From Tetrapyrgos nigripes (lineage: Eukaryota > Basidiomycota > Agaricomycetes > Agaricales > Campanellaceae): 64,000 bases of DNA. The position numbers and the translations under genes are program-made. This document shows, in pieces, positions 1 through 16,334 of this stretch; positions within the stretch are counted from its first letter, which is position 1, and every line of letters begins with the position of its first letter. The notes under the pieces are model-generated. The model was given only the letters and a program-made list of their open reading frames with translations, ran no database searches and was not told where the DNA came from. The DNA lies in contig JAACJM010000019.1 of the NCBI GenBank assembly GCA_013368315.1, forward strand, positions 682,001-746,000. The letters run 5' to 3'.

Positions 1-17
1 TGTAGAAAGGAGCGCTG

Positions 18-51
<34 letters not shown>

Positions 52-62
52 TAGATAGATAG
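18..62. repeat. TAGA/GATA tetranucleotide microsatellite
   Basis: An interrupted run of about ten TAGA units sits at the left edge of the window, roughly 120 bp upstream of the first start codon. Nothing suggests a function; it is a simple repeat. Confidence 0.9.
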
Positions 63-179
63 GTGGTATCGAGACAATGTGCTTTTATGGAAATACGTTC
101 CACTGTCATATGAGAAAATATGTATAGTTATGGGCTCCTTAAGCTTGCAATCTCAACTCTCGTCTACACCATTGGTATC

Positions 180-945
180 ATGGCTGCCAAAGGACTTTGC
201 TTAGTCCTTGTTGAGCTTGACTCAGGAATGACCTTGGAGGAGTATCATGGTAGGTTTAGAATCTCAATCGCATTCTGTTTACGATGCTGATAAGATCCCG
301 AAACAAGAATGGTATGACGGAGAACACGTCCCAATGAGGCTTACAATCCCGTCGTTCTTCAATGCAGCGCGCTACAAGGCATCAGATTCCAAATCCCCAA
401 CTTGGCTGACTTTATATGACATCTCTGAGCCAAGCGTCGCTGATGGACCGGAATATCAAGCCGTTCACGCTAAAGGCTCAGACAGGGATAAATCGATGCT
501 CGCAAAGTTGCAGTTCCTTACCCGCCGAGCGTATACAGTCATTCCGGAATCTAGCATGACGAGCACCAAATTTTCGACCACTACGACCCCCGGAAGATAT
601 CTATTGGTGTCTAGCATAGAGACGACAGCTGAAGGAGAGGATGGGTTTAACAAGTGGTACGAGCAAGAGCATATTCCGTTGCTTTCCAAAGTATCTGGTT
701 GGCTCAGAACCAGGCGCTTCAAGTTGTTCAGTTCGAAGGAGCGCGGGCAGCTGAAGGATGGGGCAGAATGCAAACCGTTTACATATTTGGCCATTCATGA
801 ATTCTCAGAGGGCGGTTTTATGGACACGCCCGAGATGAAGAAGGCTGCAAATACGCCATGGAGAGAAGAGGTGATGAAACAGGTAGTGGGCGGAGAATTT
901 AGGTTGTTCGAACAGCATAATTTCAGGCACCAGTGGTTTCGATGA
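180..945 (+). CDS. EthD-like dimeric alpha/beta-barrel protein
   Basis: Two exons (180-249 and 308-945) give 235 residues. The first exon reads MAAKGLCLVLVELDSG and continues across a 58-nt GT-AG intron (250-307) into EYHEWYDGEHVPMRL. That W-Y-x-x-E-H-x-P signature recurs near residue 150 as KWYEQEHIPLL, so the protein looks like a tandem pair of ferredoxin-like dimeric alpha/beta-barrel (EthD/NIPSNAP-like) modules. The acceptor was chosen because it is the only nearby AG that restores both frame and motif. Fungal members of this superfamily are small cytosolic proteins and some are enzymes of aromatic or polyketide metabolism; no substrate can be inferred here. The gene is undamaged and is the first of five host genes in the block. 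The start at 180 is preferred over the in-frame ATG at 247, which lies at the exon-intron junction. Confidence 0.8.
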
Positions 946-1228
946 GCTCGTTGATCTGGGAAGGGGTACCTGACAGAATCATTGGTGTACATATCTGGGA
1001 GTGTAACCACAGAATGCGAATAACAATGAATAAAAGTACGTACACGTGATCATCCTGCTGGTTCTTCAGCGCAAGGATGGACAGCTCTCGTACAGGAACC
1101 AAGGTATTCTAGCTTCCTGTCTCGTCGTTGATGGATGCCAATATCTTTCTCAGCGTAAGCTTGACGATGCTTTCAGCGTCTTGGATGACGCAGTTCGTTC
1201 AAAAGAACATCTCAATACCTCTGAATCA

Positions 1229-2859
1229 ATGGCACCCCCTCCTAAAAAGCCCTTCACCGGTCGTTCATTTTACTCCACGCTAGCAAAGTATGGCATCAAG
1301 TCAAGCGAATCCGAAAAATCAAAGTCAGTTTGTCTACTCTCTGGTTCTCGAGGTGCTAATGTTCTTTCAGAAGTAGCCTCAAGAGTACCCCTCATCTCTC
1401 TGCTATCTTGTCTCGTGCAGCCACTCGCACTCGCAAAGCCATGCCTTTTCAAAGCGAACGCGCCAAAAGCTCACCTCTTTCTTCCTCTCTTCTCGTTGAC
1501 TATCGTCCTTCCTCAATAACGTCCTTCTTGGCACGTCTTTCCACTTACAAGCTTGCCACTTACGCCAACAAACCGTCAGCAATTGATGCTGTAGCTGCTG
1601 CAAAATGTGGGTGGGTCAATGACGGGAAAGACAGACTAGTCTGTGGGATATGCAATGTATCGTGGGTTGTAGCAGGGCGAGACGGAATGTCCCGAGACGC
1701 TGGTAAGAACGCAGATTCTGTTTGACTATCAGAGATTGAGTTTTGTGGTCAGCCAATACCCTGATTGACAAGCAACGTTCATACCTGGTGGAAAACCATA
1801 AGAATGGTTGCCCTTGGAGAAGCAGACAGTGTGATTGTGAGCTGTGTTTACCTCTCGGAGATAGATTCCTTCTCATGTTTTTTAGCCTCTATATATCGAA
1901 TACCACTCCAGTCATCCAATATCATGGTAAAAACTCTTCGAGACAATGCATTGATACTCGACCCTCTGCTTCAAGGTGTAGCAATTAGACACCCTTTGGT
2001 AAGTTTTAGGTGACCTGTTTGTGTATTGAGTTGATTATGATTATCATCTATTCACTTCATTAGACTTCCACCCAGCTTTCTTCCCTCCAATTCACTATTG
2101 CGTCTCCTCAAGACTCTTCTCTGGAGCAGACTTCCTCAGAACCCTCTTCAACCGCCGTTTTGACGGCACTGTTTGGTTGGACTGTTGCCCCGGAACGCCC
2201 TGCGAAAACCTCCTTTTCCAGATCGACGTCGCGCCTTCAGTCAGGAACCGCTACTCCTTCCCTCTCTGGTACCTCTTCTGCTGCTCCCGGTACCACAGAT
2301 CTCTCGGAATCTTTATTACTCACTGTAACGGCGAAATCTTTGGCGCCTGGTACCTCTCTGCTACAATGTAGCCTTTGTCAACGGCGTGTCGGACTGTGGG
2401 CCTTTGCTGCGACCAAGGATCAGACATCTTCTGACTCTGGCGTCCAACCAGCTTCCTCTACGAAACAGAGGCAGTTTGATTTGCTAAAAGAGCATCGTTC
2501 TTACTGCCCATATGTCGTACGTTCGACTGTGGTACCTTCGTTACCCGCCATCAATTCTACAACCCGCACAAACGACGGGTCCGATGCGAATGGAGCCATG
2601 GAAGGTTGGAAAGCAGTGCTGACAGTTATACTTCGCCATGGTGTAGCACAACGGCATCAATTAGGTTGGCAACCCTCAGAAAACACTTCTAGTACCACTG
2701 TTGGTGGTGATGATAATACTCTGAACGACGTTCAGGCAATGGTACAGGGCGTGAAAAATCGAGGAGTAAGCAGTTTTCATAGATGTTTGCAATGTAAAAA
2801 GCTTATGATTTTTACAGGGAAAAGATCTGCTTAGATACGTGAAAGGCCTACTCGGATGA
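1229..2859 (+). CDS. C3HC zinc-finger protein (NIPA / Rsm1-like)
   Basis: Six exons: 1229-1323, 1371-1702, 1753-1836, 1886-1998, 2064-2765 and 2818-2859. All junctions are GT-AG, all phases agree, and they give 455 residues. The zf-C3HC module is visible: AAKCGWVN, then LVCGICNVSW, then ENHKNGCPWRS, followed by the conserved IYRIPLQSS and LDPLLQGVAIRHPL stretch. A second, Rsm1-type half follows after a Ser/Thr-rich linker (LLQCSLCQRRVGLWAF and LKEHRSYCPYVV). The last exon encodes GKDLLRYVKGLLG, a plausible C-terminal helix. Family knowledge: animal NIPA/ZC3HC1 acts at the nuclear basket and in cyclin B1 regulation, and fission yeast Rsm1 is implicated in mRNA export; a nuclear role is inferred. 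The gene is intact and converges with the minus-strand gene ending at 3252. Confidence 0.88.
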
Positions 2860-3251
2860 TTTTATCATGTACTACTACTATAGTGCGGCGTTTATGTATT
2901 ACTGGATTGTAGATAGTAGGGCCAATTTAGGAATTAACTTCATAAGACTTGCTGAGGTCTCGTCGTCGTAAATGGTAAATGGGTATAAAGCGTGCGCAAA
3001 AATGATAACTATAACGAGCACCCAGAGGAAAGTAAAAATCTATGAACAGACAAAAGACCACAGCACAGAAAGCAGATATTGGAGATCCAAACTATGAAGA
3101 TTGCTGCAAAGGCACATTCAATGAGGACCAGGATTACTACAAACAAGTAGGAATCACATACCAGGGATGTACAGTGAATGCAAAAGGAAAGATTGTGATG
3201 TAGAATACAATGGATGTGCAATTTAACTTGATTGACTTGGGCAAATCGTCG
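2860..3251. other. Convergent intergenic region
   Basis: This gap of about 390 bp lies between the stop of the C3HC gene and the stop of the minus-strand Ser/Pro-rich gene. It is AT-rich and should hold both 3' untranslated regions. I see no further gene or repeat. Confidence 0.6.
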
Positions 3252-4629
3252 TTACTCTTCGTCTGGAATTTCGTTGACTTCGTCAGGTATACTGACGATG
3301 CTGACGGGGCGGGACCTGGCTGATTCAAGTAAATTGACAATATCTTCAAGATCGTTGGTAGCTTCAGACTTTGAACTCGATGTATCTTGGACAAGCGGCT
3401 GCTTGGCATCGTCAACGTCGCCCGGGAGCTGCACATGGGAAAAACGTTCTGCGATTGGTGTGGTGTCTCCGTTGTCATCCTCGTCTCCAGTAATGGAGGT
3501 AGAGTGAGTTTCAGAAACCGGGGAAGTTGGAGCCTGTGTGTCGTTGTCGACTGCCTGAGGCTCCTCAACATCTGCGTCTGAGGAATGCTCCAAATGAAGA
3601 GCATTATCATTTCCATTGAGATGTCCTTGGTGATGAGATATACTCTCTTCCCCTACATCCTGCACTTGTGGTACATGCGGTGAAGTAGCAGGTGGTAATT
3701 TGGGTTTGTTAGAGGGAGCCGATGCCGTCTTGGGTTTAGCACCCCTCGTGGAGCCGCCGCGGGTCGTCGATGCACCACGGGTGGGAGTAGAGGAAGGGGT
3801 ACGCGCCCTGGACAAAGAGGCAGCCGTGGGTTTGCTCAGGCGATCTGCGGAAGCACTATTCGCCGTACTCTTCTTGGTGTGAGGTGGAGGTTGTGTAGGT
3901 GCACTACGTGATTTAGCTAACGAGGCAGCTGTTGGAGAAAACAGACTAGAAGGTGTTTTCGGGCGAGACGTAGAGCTAGGAGTTTTTGGGCGGGACGGTG
4001 TTTTGGCACGAGGAGGGCTAGTGACGGAAACACTCGTGCGCGGTGTTTTGGAAGGAGTGGAGGGGGCTGTACGTGGTACAGCTGGTTTGCGCGTAGAGGA
4101 GCTATTAGAGGTAGTGGATTGTCCTGTATGCTGGGGCTTTAGAGGAGTCGCGGAAGATGTCTGTGAAGAACGAGGAGTGGGCCGAGCAGCAGTGGACTTT
4201 GTGGTATTTCGGGTAGAGGCTGAAGAAGATTTCGGAAGTGAGGATTTATGGTTTGGGAGATTAGGACTGACTGGCGCAGGTTGATCCGCGGTCGGTTCGT
4301 CTAGCTGCTGAGGGGCAGCGCTGACTGACGTGTCATCAGCAGATGGCAGGGGATCGGGTGAGGTAGTGCTTTTTGGAGACAATTCCAGCTTTTCTGTGGA
4401 ATCTCTCTTAGGGGCCTCAAGGAGGATGGAAGAACCTGAAGGTACGGAAGGTACGATAGACTGGCGTTTGGTGTGATGCTCAAAACGATTGATAAGATTG
4501 GCGACGCTGGCACGAGGGCGTTCGTCTGGAAGAGGCCTGGGCTGGTTGAGAAGAGAAAAAGGACAGAAATGAAGAGAGAGGACTTACATGATGGTTGATG
4601 TTCAAGTCGCAAACAACTCGGGTATTCAT
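3252..4629 (-). CDS. Ser/Pro/Thr-rich intrinsically disordered protein
   Basis: Two exons on the minus strand (4629-4588 and 4541-3252, intron of 46 nt) give 443 residues. The first exon encodes only 14 residues, MNTRVVCDLNINHH. It is needed because the long second exon contains no methionine codon at all, and a stop lies in frame just upstream of the 4629 ATG. The N-terminus after the splice, RASVANLINRFEHHTKR, is the only stretch that looks structured (a short amphipathic helix). The rest is low-complexity S/P/T/K with repeated SKTPR, RPKTPSS and TPTRG motifs, many of them S/T-P sites for proline-directed kinases, then an acidic tail ending in IPDEVNEIPDEE. No catalytic domain is visible. 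The composition fits a cytoskeletal or polarity scaffold, but that is only a guess. The start overlaps that of the divergent PalC-like gene. Confidence 0.7.
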
Positions 4630-4630
4630 G
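4588..4630. promoter_or_regulatory. Overlapping divergent start region
   Basis: The palindrome CATG at 4627-4630 supplies the ATG of the minus-strand gene (4629-4627) and the likely ATG of the plus-strand PalC-like gene (4628-4630). If the upstream in-frame ATG at 4598 is used instead, the coding exons overlap antisense by about 30 nt. Either way, each promoter must lie inside the other gene's transcribed region. Confidence 0.55.
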
Positions 4631-6154
4631 TATCTCTACCTCCTTCCCACCACAGGCCCTTTTTCCTTCTCCGACTTTTGTGGCCACGACAATTCCTATG
4701 TTCGACACATCGCTCGCTCTACTCAGCTACGAGCCAACCTGCGCAGCGCTCTTAAGCAGGCCAAGCATACCGATGGAGACAAGGACTATCTCTCTCTCAT
4801 CAAGGTATGCCCCCTTCTCCTTCACTGTCTCATGCTGTCTCATGTCTAATAGATCCTCGATGAATACATCCCTGATCTGCGAGCTGTCATGACATGTGTC
4901 ACTCAAGGAGAGATTCAACTCGAGAAACAACCGCAGTTTAGTTGGAGTTCTGCATTGTCTTCCGCTGTACTCAATACATCCTCTCGTCCTTCTTACCCGT
5001 CCCTACACGCTGAATATGCGTTTACTCTTCTCACCTATGGGTTTACTCTGTCCAATTTTGCTCGGAGTATCGTAGCCTCGCTCGGTACCTTTGAGCAGGA
5101 CCGCACCATCTCTCAAACCGATCGCGAAGCAAAGGACGAGCAGCTGAAGCATGCTACCAACCTTCTAACCCGGGCTAGCTCTATCTTCAACTATGTCAGC
5201 GAGACCGTGCTAGTGGATTGGGAGAATTTCCTCAAGCATATTGACTCCAATCCAGTCAAGAAACCCCCAGATCTAAGCAGAGACGTCATTGCAGCTTTGG
5301 CAAAGTGAGTCTGACATCCTTCTATATAGCCCGTCTCTGACTTATTCATAGACTGGCTCTTGGTGATGCCCAAGGATTGGCCATTCGCAAACTCTTATCC
5401 AAAGCAGCATTCGATTCCAACGTCTCTCCCGGCCCTCCTCTACCCAAGTCACATCCCGCACCTGGCCTCATAGCTAAATTGCACCTCGAATGCGCATCAC
5501 AGTACGCAGGCGCTAGAGCTCTTGCAAAAACCGCTTCTGCAGCTTCCGATCTGTCTTCTGATGTCTCGCCTGATTTACGCCACTATCTTTCTGGTGAAGC
5601 GGCTTTCCACGCAGCTTTAGGGAGGAAGTGGCTCGCCATTGATGCGGGCGAAAAAGGAGGGGCGGATAGAGCAGGTGATGTGGTTGGACTTATGACTTGG
5701 GCAAAGAAGGATCTTCAAGACCTAAAAGACGGAGGAAAGAGTGGTGGTGTTTCTGGAATAACCGCAGGTGAAAAGGAGCGAAAGGAACGAGGCTTGCGGA
5801 AAGAGAGGGTATCAAAAGAACTAGAAAGTGTGGGTGTCTGGCTCAAGCATTACAGAAAGATGAATGACACTGTACGTTTTATGGCATTTACGTGTTTGGA
5901 TGTCTCTTCTCTAAAAGGAATGATATCAGTTACATTTCCAATCAGTGCCTTCTCAACCTGATTTACAATCTCGAATACCGACAGGTATATTAGCCATATC
6001 TGTTGTCCCGTTCACACCACCATTACCTGCCTTTGGTCCGGATTCATTGGAGTACATGCAACGCCGAGCCGATTACAGAGATCCCAATCTTGACTCGAAA
6101 GATCCCAAGCAAAAATCCGACACGACCTACGCCGGAGCTGGAGATTATTTCTAG
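4628..6154 (+). CDS. palC: PalC/RIM23-like BRO1-domain pH-response regulator
   Basis: Four exons (4628-4804, 4853-5304, 5352-5871, 5930-6154) give 457 residues; an ATG at 4598 would add ten. The N-terminus YLYLLPTTGPFSFSDF is the hallmark opening of PalC. A helical BRO1-type domain follows (for example FSWSSALSS, LHAEYAFTLLTYGFTLSNFA, KLHLECASQYAGARALAK and YLSGEAAFHAALGRKWLAID). The C-terminus is the PalC-type KMNDT, LHFQSVPSQPDLQSRIPTG and PFTPPLPAFGP. That last match decided the acceptor at 5929 over a nearby AG at 5945. Family knowledge: PalC/Rim23 is an adaptor of the fungal alkaline-pH (Pal/Rim) signalling platform and binds ESCRT-III Vps32/Snf7 through the BRO1 domain at the cell cortex. 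The gene is intact. Confidence 0.85.
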
Positions 6155-6344
6155 AGTATAATGGGCACCAGAAGCGTTGTCTTGAGAGGAAGCTTAGATT
6201 GAAAGGAAATGTAGCTTTTGTAATTTACGAGATTGAGTCTATGCTGGGTATGATATACGTGAGAACAAACCACACTTGAGTAAACCTACCCTAAATCAAA
6301 ACGCGTCGCGTCTTTCTCTTTCCTCCCATCTCAACGACGACACG

Positions 6345-10398
<4,054 letters not shown>

Positions 10399-10793
10399 AC
10401 TATAGGGGTTGATGAAGATAAGATGGAAGATGCAAGTTTTTTCTGTATTGTTCTTGTTCTTGTTCTCGTTGTCGATTCCTCATCTATGTGTCTGTCTGTC
10501 TGACTATTGTTGTAAGTAAAGTAAACACTAAACTGCAAGTCTGTCTGTCTTCGCCTTCTGACATGGCTTAGGCTGTCCCCTTTTTGTGGCCGGTCTTGAG
10601 AACTCTAGTCTAGTACTTTCGTATCAGACGCTTGTAACACACCCCTTAGGAAAGCGTATTTTTGCACTGACCATATAAATAAAAATTGTACTCAGATACA
10701 AATCCAGGTGCAAATATGAAATGGAGAACAATAAGTTGCTAGGTCGTAGGGAAACCTATCGGAACACACAGTAAACTCTGAGACCGGATATGT
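10399..10793. other. MCM4 3' flank up to the hAT insertion
   Basis: About 395 bp without a gene. It holds the MCM4 3' untranslated region (repeated TTCTTG and CTGTCTGT stretches near 10,445-10,550). No other element is recognised. Confidence 0.6.
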
Positions 10794-11308
10794 CATGGAA
10801 ATAGGGCTCCACACCGTCCAGTAATACTGGTATGCCCATATTTTTGTTGAATTTAAAGTTCGAAAGAAATCAAGAGAGAGAATTTCCGAGCAACAAAAAA
10901 GTGAATTCAAATAGGCAGGGAACCCGTGGCAAGCGCACGACGTTCCCAAATCGTACATCAGTATATAAGATATGTAAATAGGGGTTTTCTTAATTAATCG
11001 TACAATACTTAGGGGTGTCGATGTATCACCGAGCTTCTGAGCTCATCAACGGAAACTCCAAATCCAACAATTTTTTACGGGTCCAGTACTGGTATGGTAT
11101 GCTGGTCAAAGTGCACTTTTATTCAACCCGTAGAAATTCAAAGGTTGACACCCGGATTATTCATTTTATTCAAAGGTTGATACCCGTATTTATTCAAAGT
11201 CGACACCCGCATTCATGTATATAGCTAGCTTAATCTAGTAAGGTAAGCCAAATTTAGTAGTTCCCACAATACAAGTCTTGTGACTTATCACCTGATTCAA
11301 CTGTGCAC

Positions 11309-11553
11309 CAAGGGCAGCAATGCATATTTGCGATGGTTGTTCTGCAGACTTAAATCACGAGTTTTTCTCACGATTTCTAGCCTGAAAAAAAAGTCAAAGT
11401 ATTTGGTGCTGAAATGCCAGCTTTAAATGGAAAGCCAGTATTTCAGTGGCAAATACTGGCAGATATTCTGACCTTTTTCAGGCTAGAAATTGCGAGAAAA
11501 ACTTGTGATTTAAGTCTGCAGAAAACCATCACAAATATGCATCGCTGCCCTTG
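11309..11553. mobile_element. Foldback MITE of about 245 bp (hAT-like)
   Basis: Two arms of about 85 bp are inverted copies of each other. The left arm begins CAAGGGCAGCAATGCATATT and the right arm ends with AATATGCATCGCTGCCCTTG; both contain TCTGCAGACTTAAATCAC and TTTCTAGCCTGAAAAA. The middle is only about 75 bp. The CAAGGGC end resembles hAT termini. Flanks (CTGTGCAC and ATGGCACT) do not give a clean duplication, so the exact edges are uncertain. It would form a long hairpin if transcribed. Confidence 0.7.
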
Positions 11554-12879
11554 ATGGCACTGTTTGGATGCTTCTACCAGTCATGTGACCATAGGAAGTT
11601 GCGAGTCATGTCGCAGCATTGTTTGTTTACTGATACTCATCTTCAACCATGCCTGAACAGTGAGAAGGCCCTTGTATGGCACTACAAATTGTCACAGTTT
11701 TTACAGTCTTTACCCCTATTCTCTGTGACATGTGGTTATCAGATGATTGCTCTGTAGTTTACACATGACTAGCTCCATTGACGCACTCATTATTTCATCA
11801 TATCACATCATACTTAGTAGTTACTTTTCATCATATTGCATCATTATTAGCAGTACATTACTCATGTGCATCAGTAAGCATATCCTCACAAAACAGATGC
11901 ATGCTATTGGTCAATTACTGCCTTACTCATCAATCTGCTCATTGTTTCATCATATCACATCATGATGAATATGTGCATCAGTCAGCACATCAGTCAGCTA
12001 GGTACCAGGGGTCTTAGAGTACTTGTATATAAGCTGTAGTGTCTGAGCCAGTAGGACTCAGACTTAACAAGCATCTCTTCTTCATCAACCTAAGTCCTAT
12101 CTCTACTTCTCCTCATCTCTTCTTCCTTTCAAGAGACCAGAGAACTAGTTTCAACTAGGTGAGTATAAGATTTGTGATACAAATCCGATCTGCCATTCAG
12201 GATAAAAATCTTGGACCTACCAAGGGCGAGGATGTTTCAACAGCCTTCATCGAAAGCAACTCAGAGACATCTACAAGCTGCAGGGCTTTCAACCCAGCCT
12301 GGTGTGGGTGTATGTCAGCAAACAGTCTGGGATAGATACAGTGGACAGATAGAAGATGTAGTTGAGGAGGGTTGGGTGTCAGAGGATAAAGAGGAGGAAG
12401 ATGCAGAAGCAGAGGCTGCTACTAGGGCTGTCCTTGGTGTTGCATATGATAATTAATGGACAATGTATTTTTTTTTTGTGAATTTATTGTAATTAGTATG
12501 CTATAACTATGTGGTACATTGAGTAGTGGGTGGGAAAAGGGTGGGACAGTGGTCAGGAACTGACAAAACTGACTGAATAATGTCATGGGAGGCCCAGACC
12601 ACCCACCCATGATGTGGGAATAGCCTCCCATCTGCTCCCAAGCCCCTCAGCCCTATAGCCCATCCCCTACCACCTCTAAAGTCCCCTGCCTTTAACCAGA
12701 TTTACAGAGGTTGGGGACAGAGACTAATAACCATATGTACAGATATTGGTTAAGCGATCCACTTCCGTTATCTGATCTGGTTATTTGGTAATATGAGGTG
12801 CATCTGACAAGAATGTCATCATAGCTGAGACCATGTCAGCAGAACATGTCAGCAAATTAGATGAAATCAAATGAATATG
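11554..12879. other. Non-coding interior of the hAT element
   Basis: No convincing gene. A stretch of TCATCATATCACATCAT repeats (11,775-11,965) precedes a TATATAAG box at about 12,027 and a pyrimidine-rich segment (12,070-12,130), which together resemble an LTR-type promoter, but no paired copy is visible. A short open frame at 12,211-12,456 (81 codons, acidic C-terminus) has no recognisable homology. Confidence 0.4.
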
Positions 12880-13070
12880 GGTCTCGATCTCCAATAAATA
12901 CTGGGTGTCCACTCTGAATTTCTATGGGTGCATAATAAAAGTGCACTTTGGATAGCATAGTATAGTGTACCTGTCCCTGTAAATTGTACAGGTTCATCTG
13001 GAAGCCCATACAATACTGGATGGGTACATATATGCCAGTAATATGGGAAAAAATATAATTGTGAGACAGA
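12880..13070. repeat. Internal repeat, inverted relative to 11,080-11,220
   Basis: Read on the minus strand, this segment (CAGTATTGTATGG, then CAAAGTGCACTTTTATTA, then ATAGAAATTCAGAGTGGACACCC) matches the plus strand at 11,080-11,220 (CAGTACTGGTATGG, CAAAGTGCACTTTTATTC, GTAGAAATTCAAAGGTTGACACCC). The two are diverged inverted copies just downstream of the transposase stop, probably the subterminal region of a related element. Confidence 0.6.
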
Positions 13071-16000
13071 TACATGTGAACGACAGGCTAAAAGCAATCT
13101 GTTTTTGGTTATCATGAGCATCTGAATGGTATCTTGATGAAGGCTGGCACAGCATATTGAAATAGTATCATGACCACCTGAAAACACATGTTCAACAGCA
13201 ACTGCAGAGCCTTCAAAAGACCATTAGTTTCCATGAATGCACTGTGAGTATCATGAAAACATACCAGGGATGGAGAAAACATCCAGAGCCAAACAATAGA
13301 GGTTCGGAAAGGTTGCCTTCTGACCCTGCCACCACTTGACAGGGTTACATTTCTCACTATCCTGGGGAGGTTGCTCCCAGAACTCCATCAGTTCATCATG
13401 CAGAGCATCCACCTTGTGATGATAACATGAAGTCTTCTTCTGAGGTGATCCATCAACAAAGATGATGTTGTCTTGTAATGGGGCTGAAGAAGAAGAAGTA
13501 GACTGAGTATATGCATGAGAAAGGTAGTTTTCCTGGAAATAAGTGCACAGCTGGGCCTTTGACTGTGTGAGGTGGCTGTCAAGAGTAACATTGTTTTTAT
13601 AATCCTCCTTGAGGGCATCACAATCAATGTGAGGGTCTAAAACTAAAGTGAAGATGTTAGCATCAAAGAGAACTTGAAAAAGAAAATGGAAGATGAGGAC
13701 TGACATTGACCAAGTATAAAAGGGTGACTCATCAAACTTGTAATAGTACTCACTGAGCTTGTTGTGAGCTGCAACAAGTGCATTGCAAATATGGGCTGGC
13801 ATACTGGAAGGCAAACCTGTGAGGATATCCCAGACATGCTGCTCAAGATCCTGCATGATTTTGAGGGTTCGTGAAAGCATTGGGGTCTTCATAGCAGACA
13901 TCTGGACAGTAGCAACATGGAATTGTTTCAACCATGAAGTTGCCATCTCGATGACTTCCCATTCTTCAGCACTGAGACAGAAGTTCTAAAGCTTAGTGCT
14001 TGCAGAAGTATAACTGTCTACAGTGTCTCAGATATGCACAGAAGGTTAGAAAACTGAATAACTGCAAAAAGAGAACAATCAACTTACACATCATCTGGTG
14101 TGTTGAACCCCACATCAGTAAAAGTGAAGGTGTATGATTGGTGTTACCAGGAACTGATTATATCAAATTATATGAAATCAGGGCTGTATGGCACAAGCCC
14201 TGAGTGCATTTCTGGCACACTCAAATATACCCCATACCATCAGTCCTGTCTGCCATGTCATGCTCAAATATGCTGGCTTTATATGCTTGTTCATGCCATA
14301 TTATGCTCAAATATGCTGGCTTCTTCACTACTTGTTGTGACGCACAAAAAATTCAATGTATTTTGCAAGATAGGTACCTAGGACAATGTAGACTACAAGT
14401 ACATAGAATCTGTGATACAATATGGGCATGTAACAATCTCCAACACTTGCTCTCTCACAGTCTGTAGCTCCATCCAACCATGCAACAACACCTATTGCAG
14501 AGCAATGAGAGCCAGAAGTTAGCATAGAAATAGTCTTGAATGAGTATACAATACTTAAGGTACACCTGGAACAGCTTGTACCAATGTCACATGGGGTCCA
14601 CCCAAAAATATTTACACATTTCCTTCCTCCAGCCTCAAAGTGAGGAAAATCTGTTTTGGGTGATTAATGGTATGGCCTATATCATTAATCACCCAATATG
14701 AAAATTCTCCCTTTGCTTTGTGGAAGGAGGATATGGGGATTTCAGTTACACATGACTCTGGTACAAACTGATCTGGGCATACCTTACAAGAAGCATTCAC
14801 AGAACTAAATTTATCTAAAGGGCAAAGCAGAACAGAATCATTAGCAAATGAAGTCTCAAAAGCGAAGAAAGACCTGCCCTGATATCTCTCAACCTGCCAC
14901 ATAGAAATGTGAACACTGAACATAACATTAAGGAATGGGAGTAGAAAGAGAGAGGAGTCAGAACATGGAGGGAGGAAGATGGAGGGAGTAAGCAAGAAAC
15001 CGTTGACGTGGCATTGCTCTTAAGTTCCAATGGTACCAAATGGTGGCGGTCAACTGTACAGTTTACATTACTGGAGTTTTAAAAGTCTCAAACTTCAGTC
15101 ACCTGAAATTGTTTCACATCAGGGATGGGACTCAGTTAGTATGACAATATACTGAATATGCCAATTATAAACCTTTACTTTTACTGATGCAGCAAGTGAT
15201 CATATCAAGGATTAACATCAGAAGTTTATACATGTGTTTCTCCTGGTTAACCTCAGAATAGATTTCTTCAATCTCCCTCAGAGGACTTGACCAAACATGA
15301 TGGACAATCTTGTGCAGCTAAAAAGAGGTGTCAACATAGTCCAAGTATAAGCATACAAATGAACCTACCTTTGAAATAGCAGGAGTTATTTCATCCCATT
15401 GCAAATCCTCCAAATTATCTTCTGCATCATCATCATCCTCTGAGGTAGATGTACCACCAGTCTTGTCTTGGATAATGGTGAAATTGTCCTGATAGTTACC
15501 AGTGCGCTAATGCCCTCAAGAAGCTAGAAATGTTGAATTGGAATAGTAACCAATGAAGAAAACACTTTGAATTACCTTGATAGCTGCATGCACTGCATAT
15601 GCACAGCTTTTGCTGAGAATGGAATCTTCTTGTGATGGCATTGCTCTTCAAGGCTTTGCATCATGGTGTCATTATTGGTGGCATTGTCTGTGACAATAGC
15701 TATAATCTGTATGCAGTAGATGAACATCAGATGCACTGAATAAGATACTAAATACTAACCTTCCCAATAAGACCATACAGTTCGAGGGTTTTCCACACTG
15801 CCTCTGCCATGTTCTCACTGGAGTGCTCACCCTCAAGCTCACAGAAATCAATCAGACACTCCTCTGAAAGTAGAAGTTAATACTAGCATCAATGGCATAA
15901 GATGACATGACTGACTGAGAACCCCATTGTCTGCAATGTAGTGGGTGACAATAGCGAGAAATGGATACTGGTTGCTGGAAGTCCAAGCGTCAATGGACAA

Positions 16001-16334
16001 TGCAACCTTACCACACAGGTTCTAATGATAAGGTGAGGTAAAGAAAAACTTACAAGAAACATCTCCTGCATTTCCTTAATGGTCTCCTCACCAAGTTTAA
16101 ACACTTTGCATTGGATGGCATCCTGCTTAGGAATATGAAGAGTGCCACCACTGTGATGGACATACTGCAGGAGGTCTACCTCAGTAAAGGGCTGATTGCA
16201 AGCAACAATCCACTTGACAAGCAATTCCTCAAACTTTTCCTGATTCCACAGCTCCTTAGAACAGTGTCAGGTGTCAAGAAACAACAGTATGAATATATGG
16301 AAGTGTAACTTACCTGTGCAGCAGCTTGTTGTCT

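Noticed and set aside
4301..4708. Alternative longer first exon for the Ser/Pro-rich gene starting at 4,708
   Set aside because: Its frame reaches the donor in the wrong phase for the second exon, whereas the ATG at 4,629 fits.
11309..11553. Clean TSD around the foldback MITE
   Set aside because: Flanks CTGTGCAC and ATGGCACT do not match well enough, so no TSD is claimed.
12211..12456. Small acidic protein gene
   Set aside because: 81 codons with no homology, no clear promoter link and no conserved feature; mentioned only as part of the hAT interior.
14656..14696. Hairpin GGGTGATTAATG / CATTAATCACCC as an RNA structure
   Set aside because: Perfect 12-bp arms but isolated inside a decayed transposon, with nothing to support a function.
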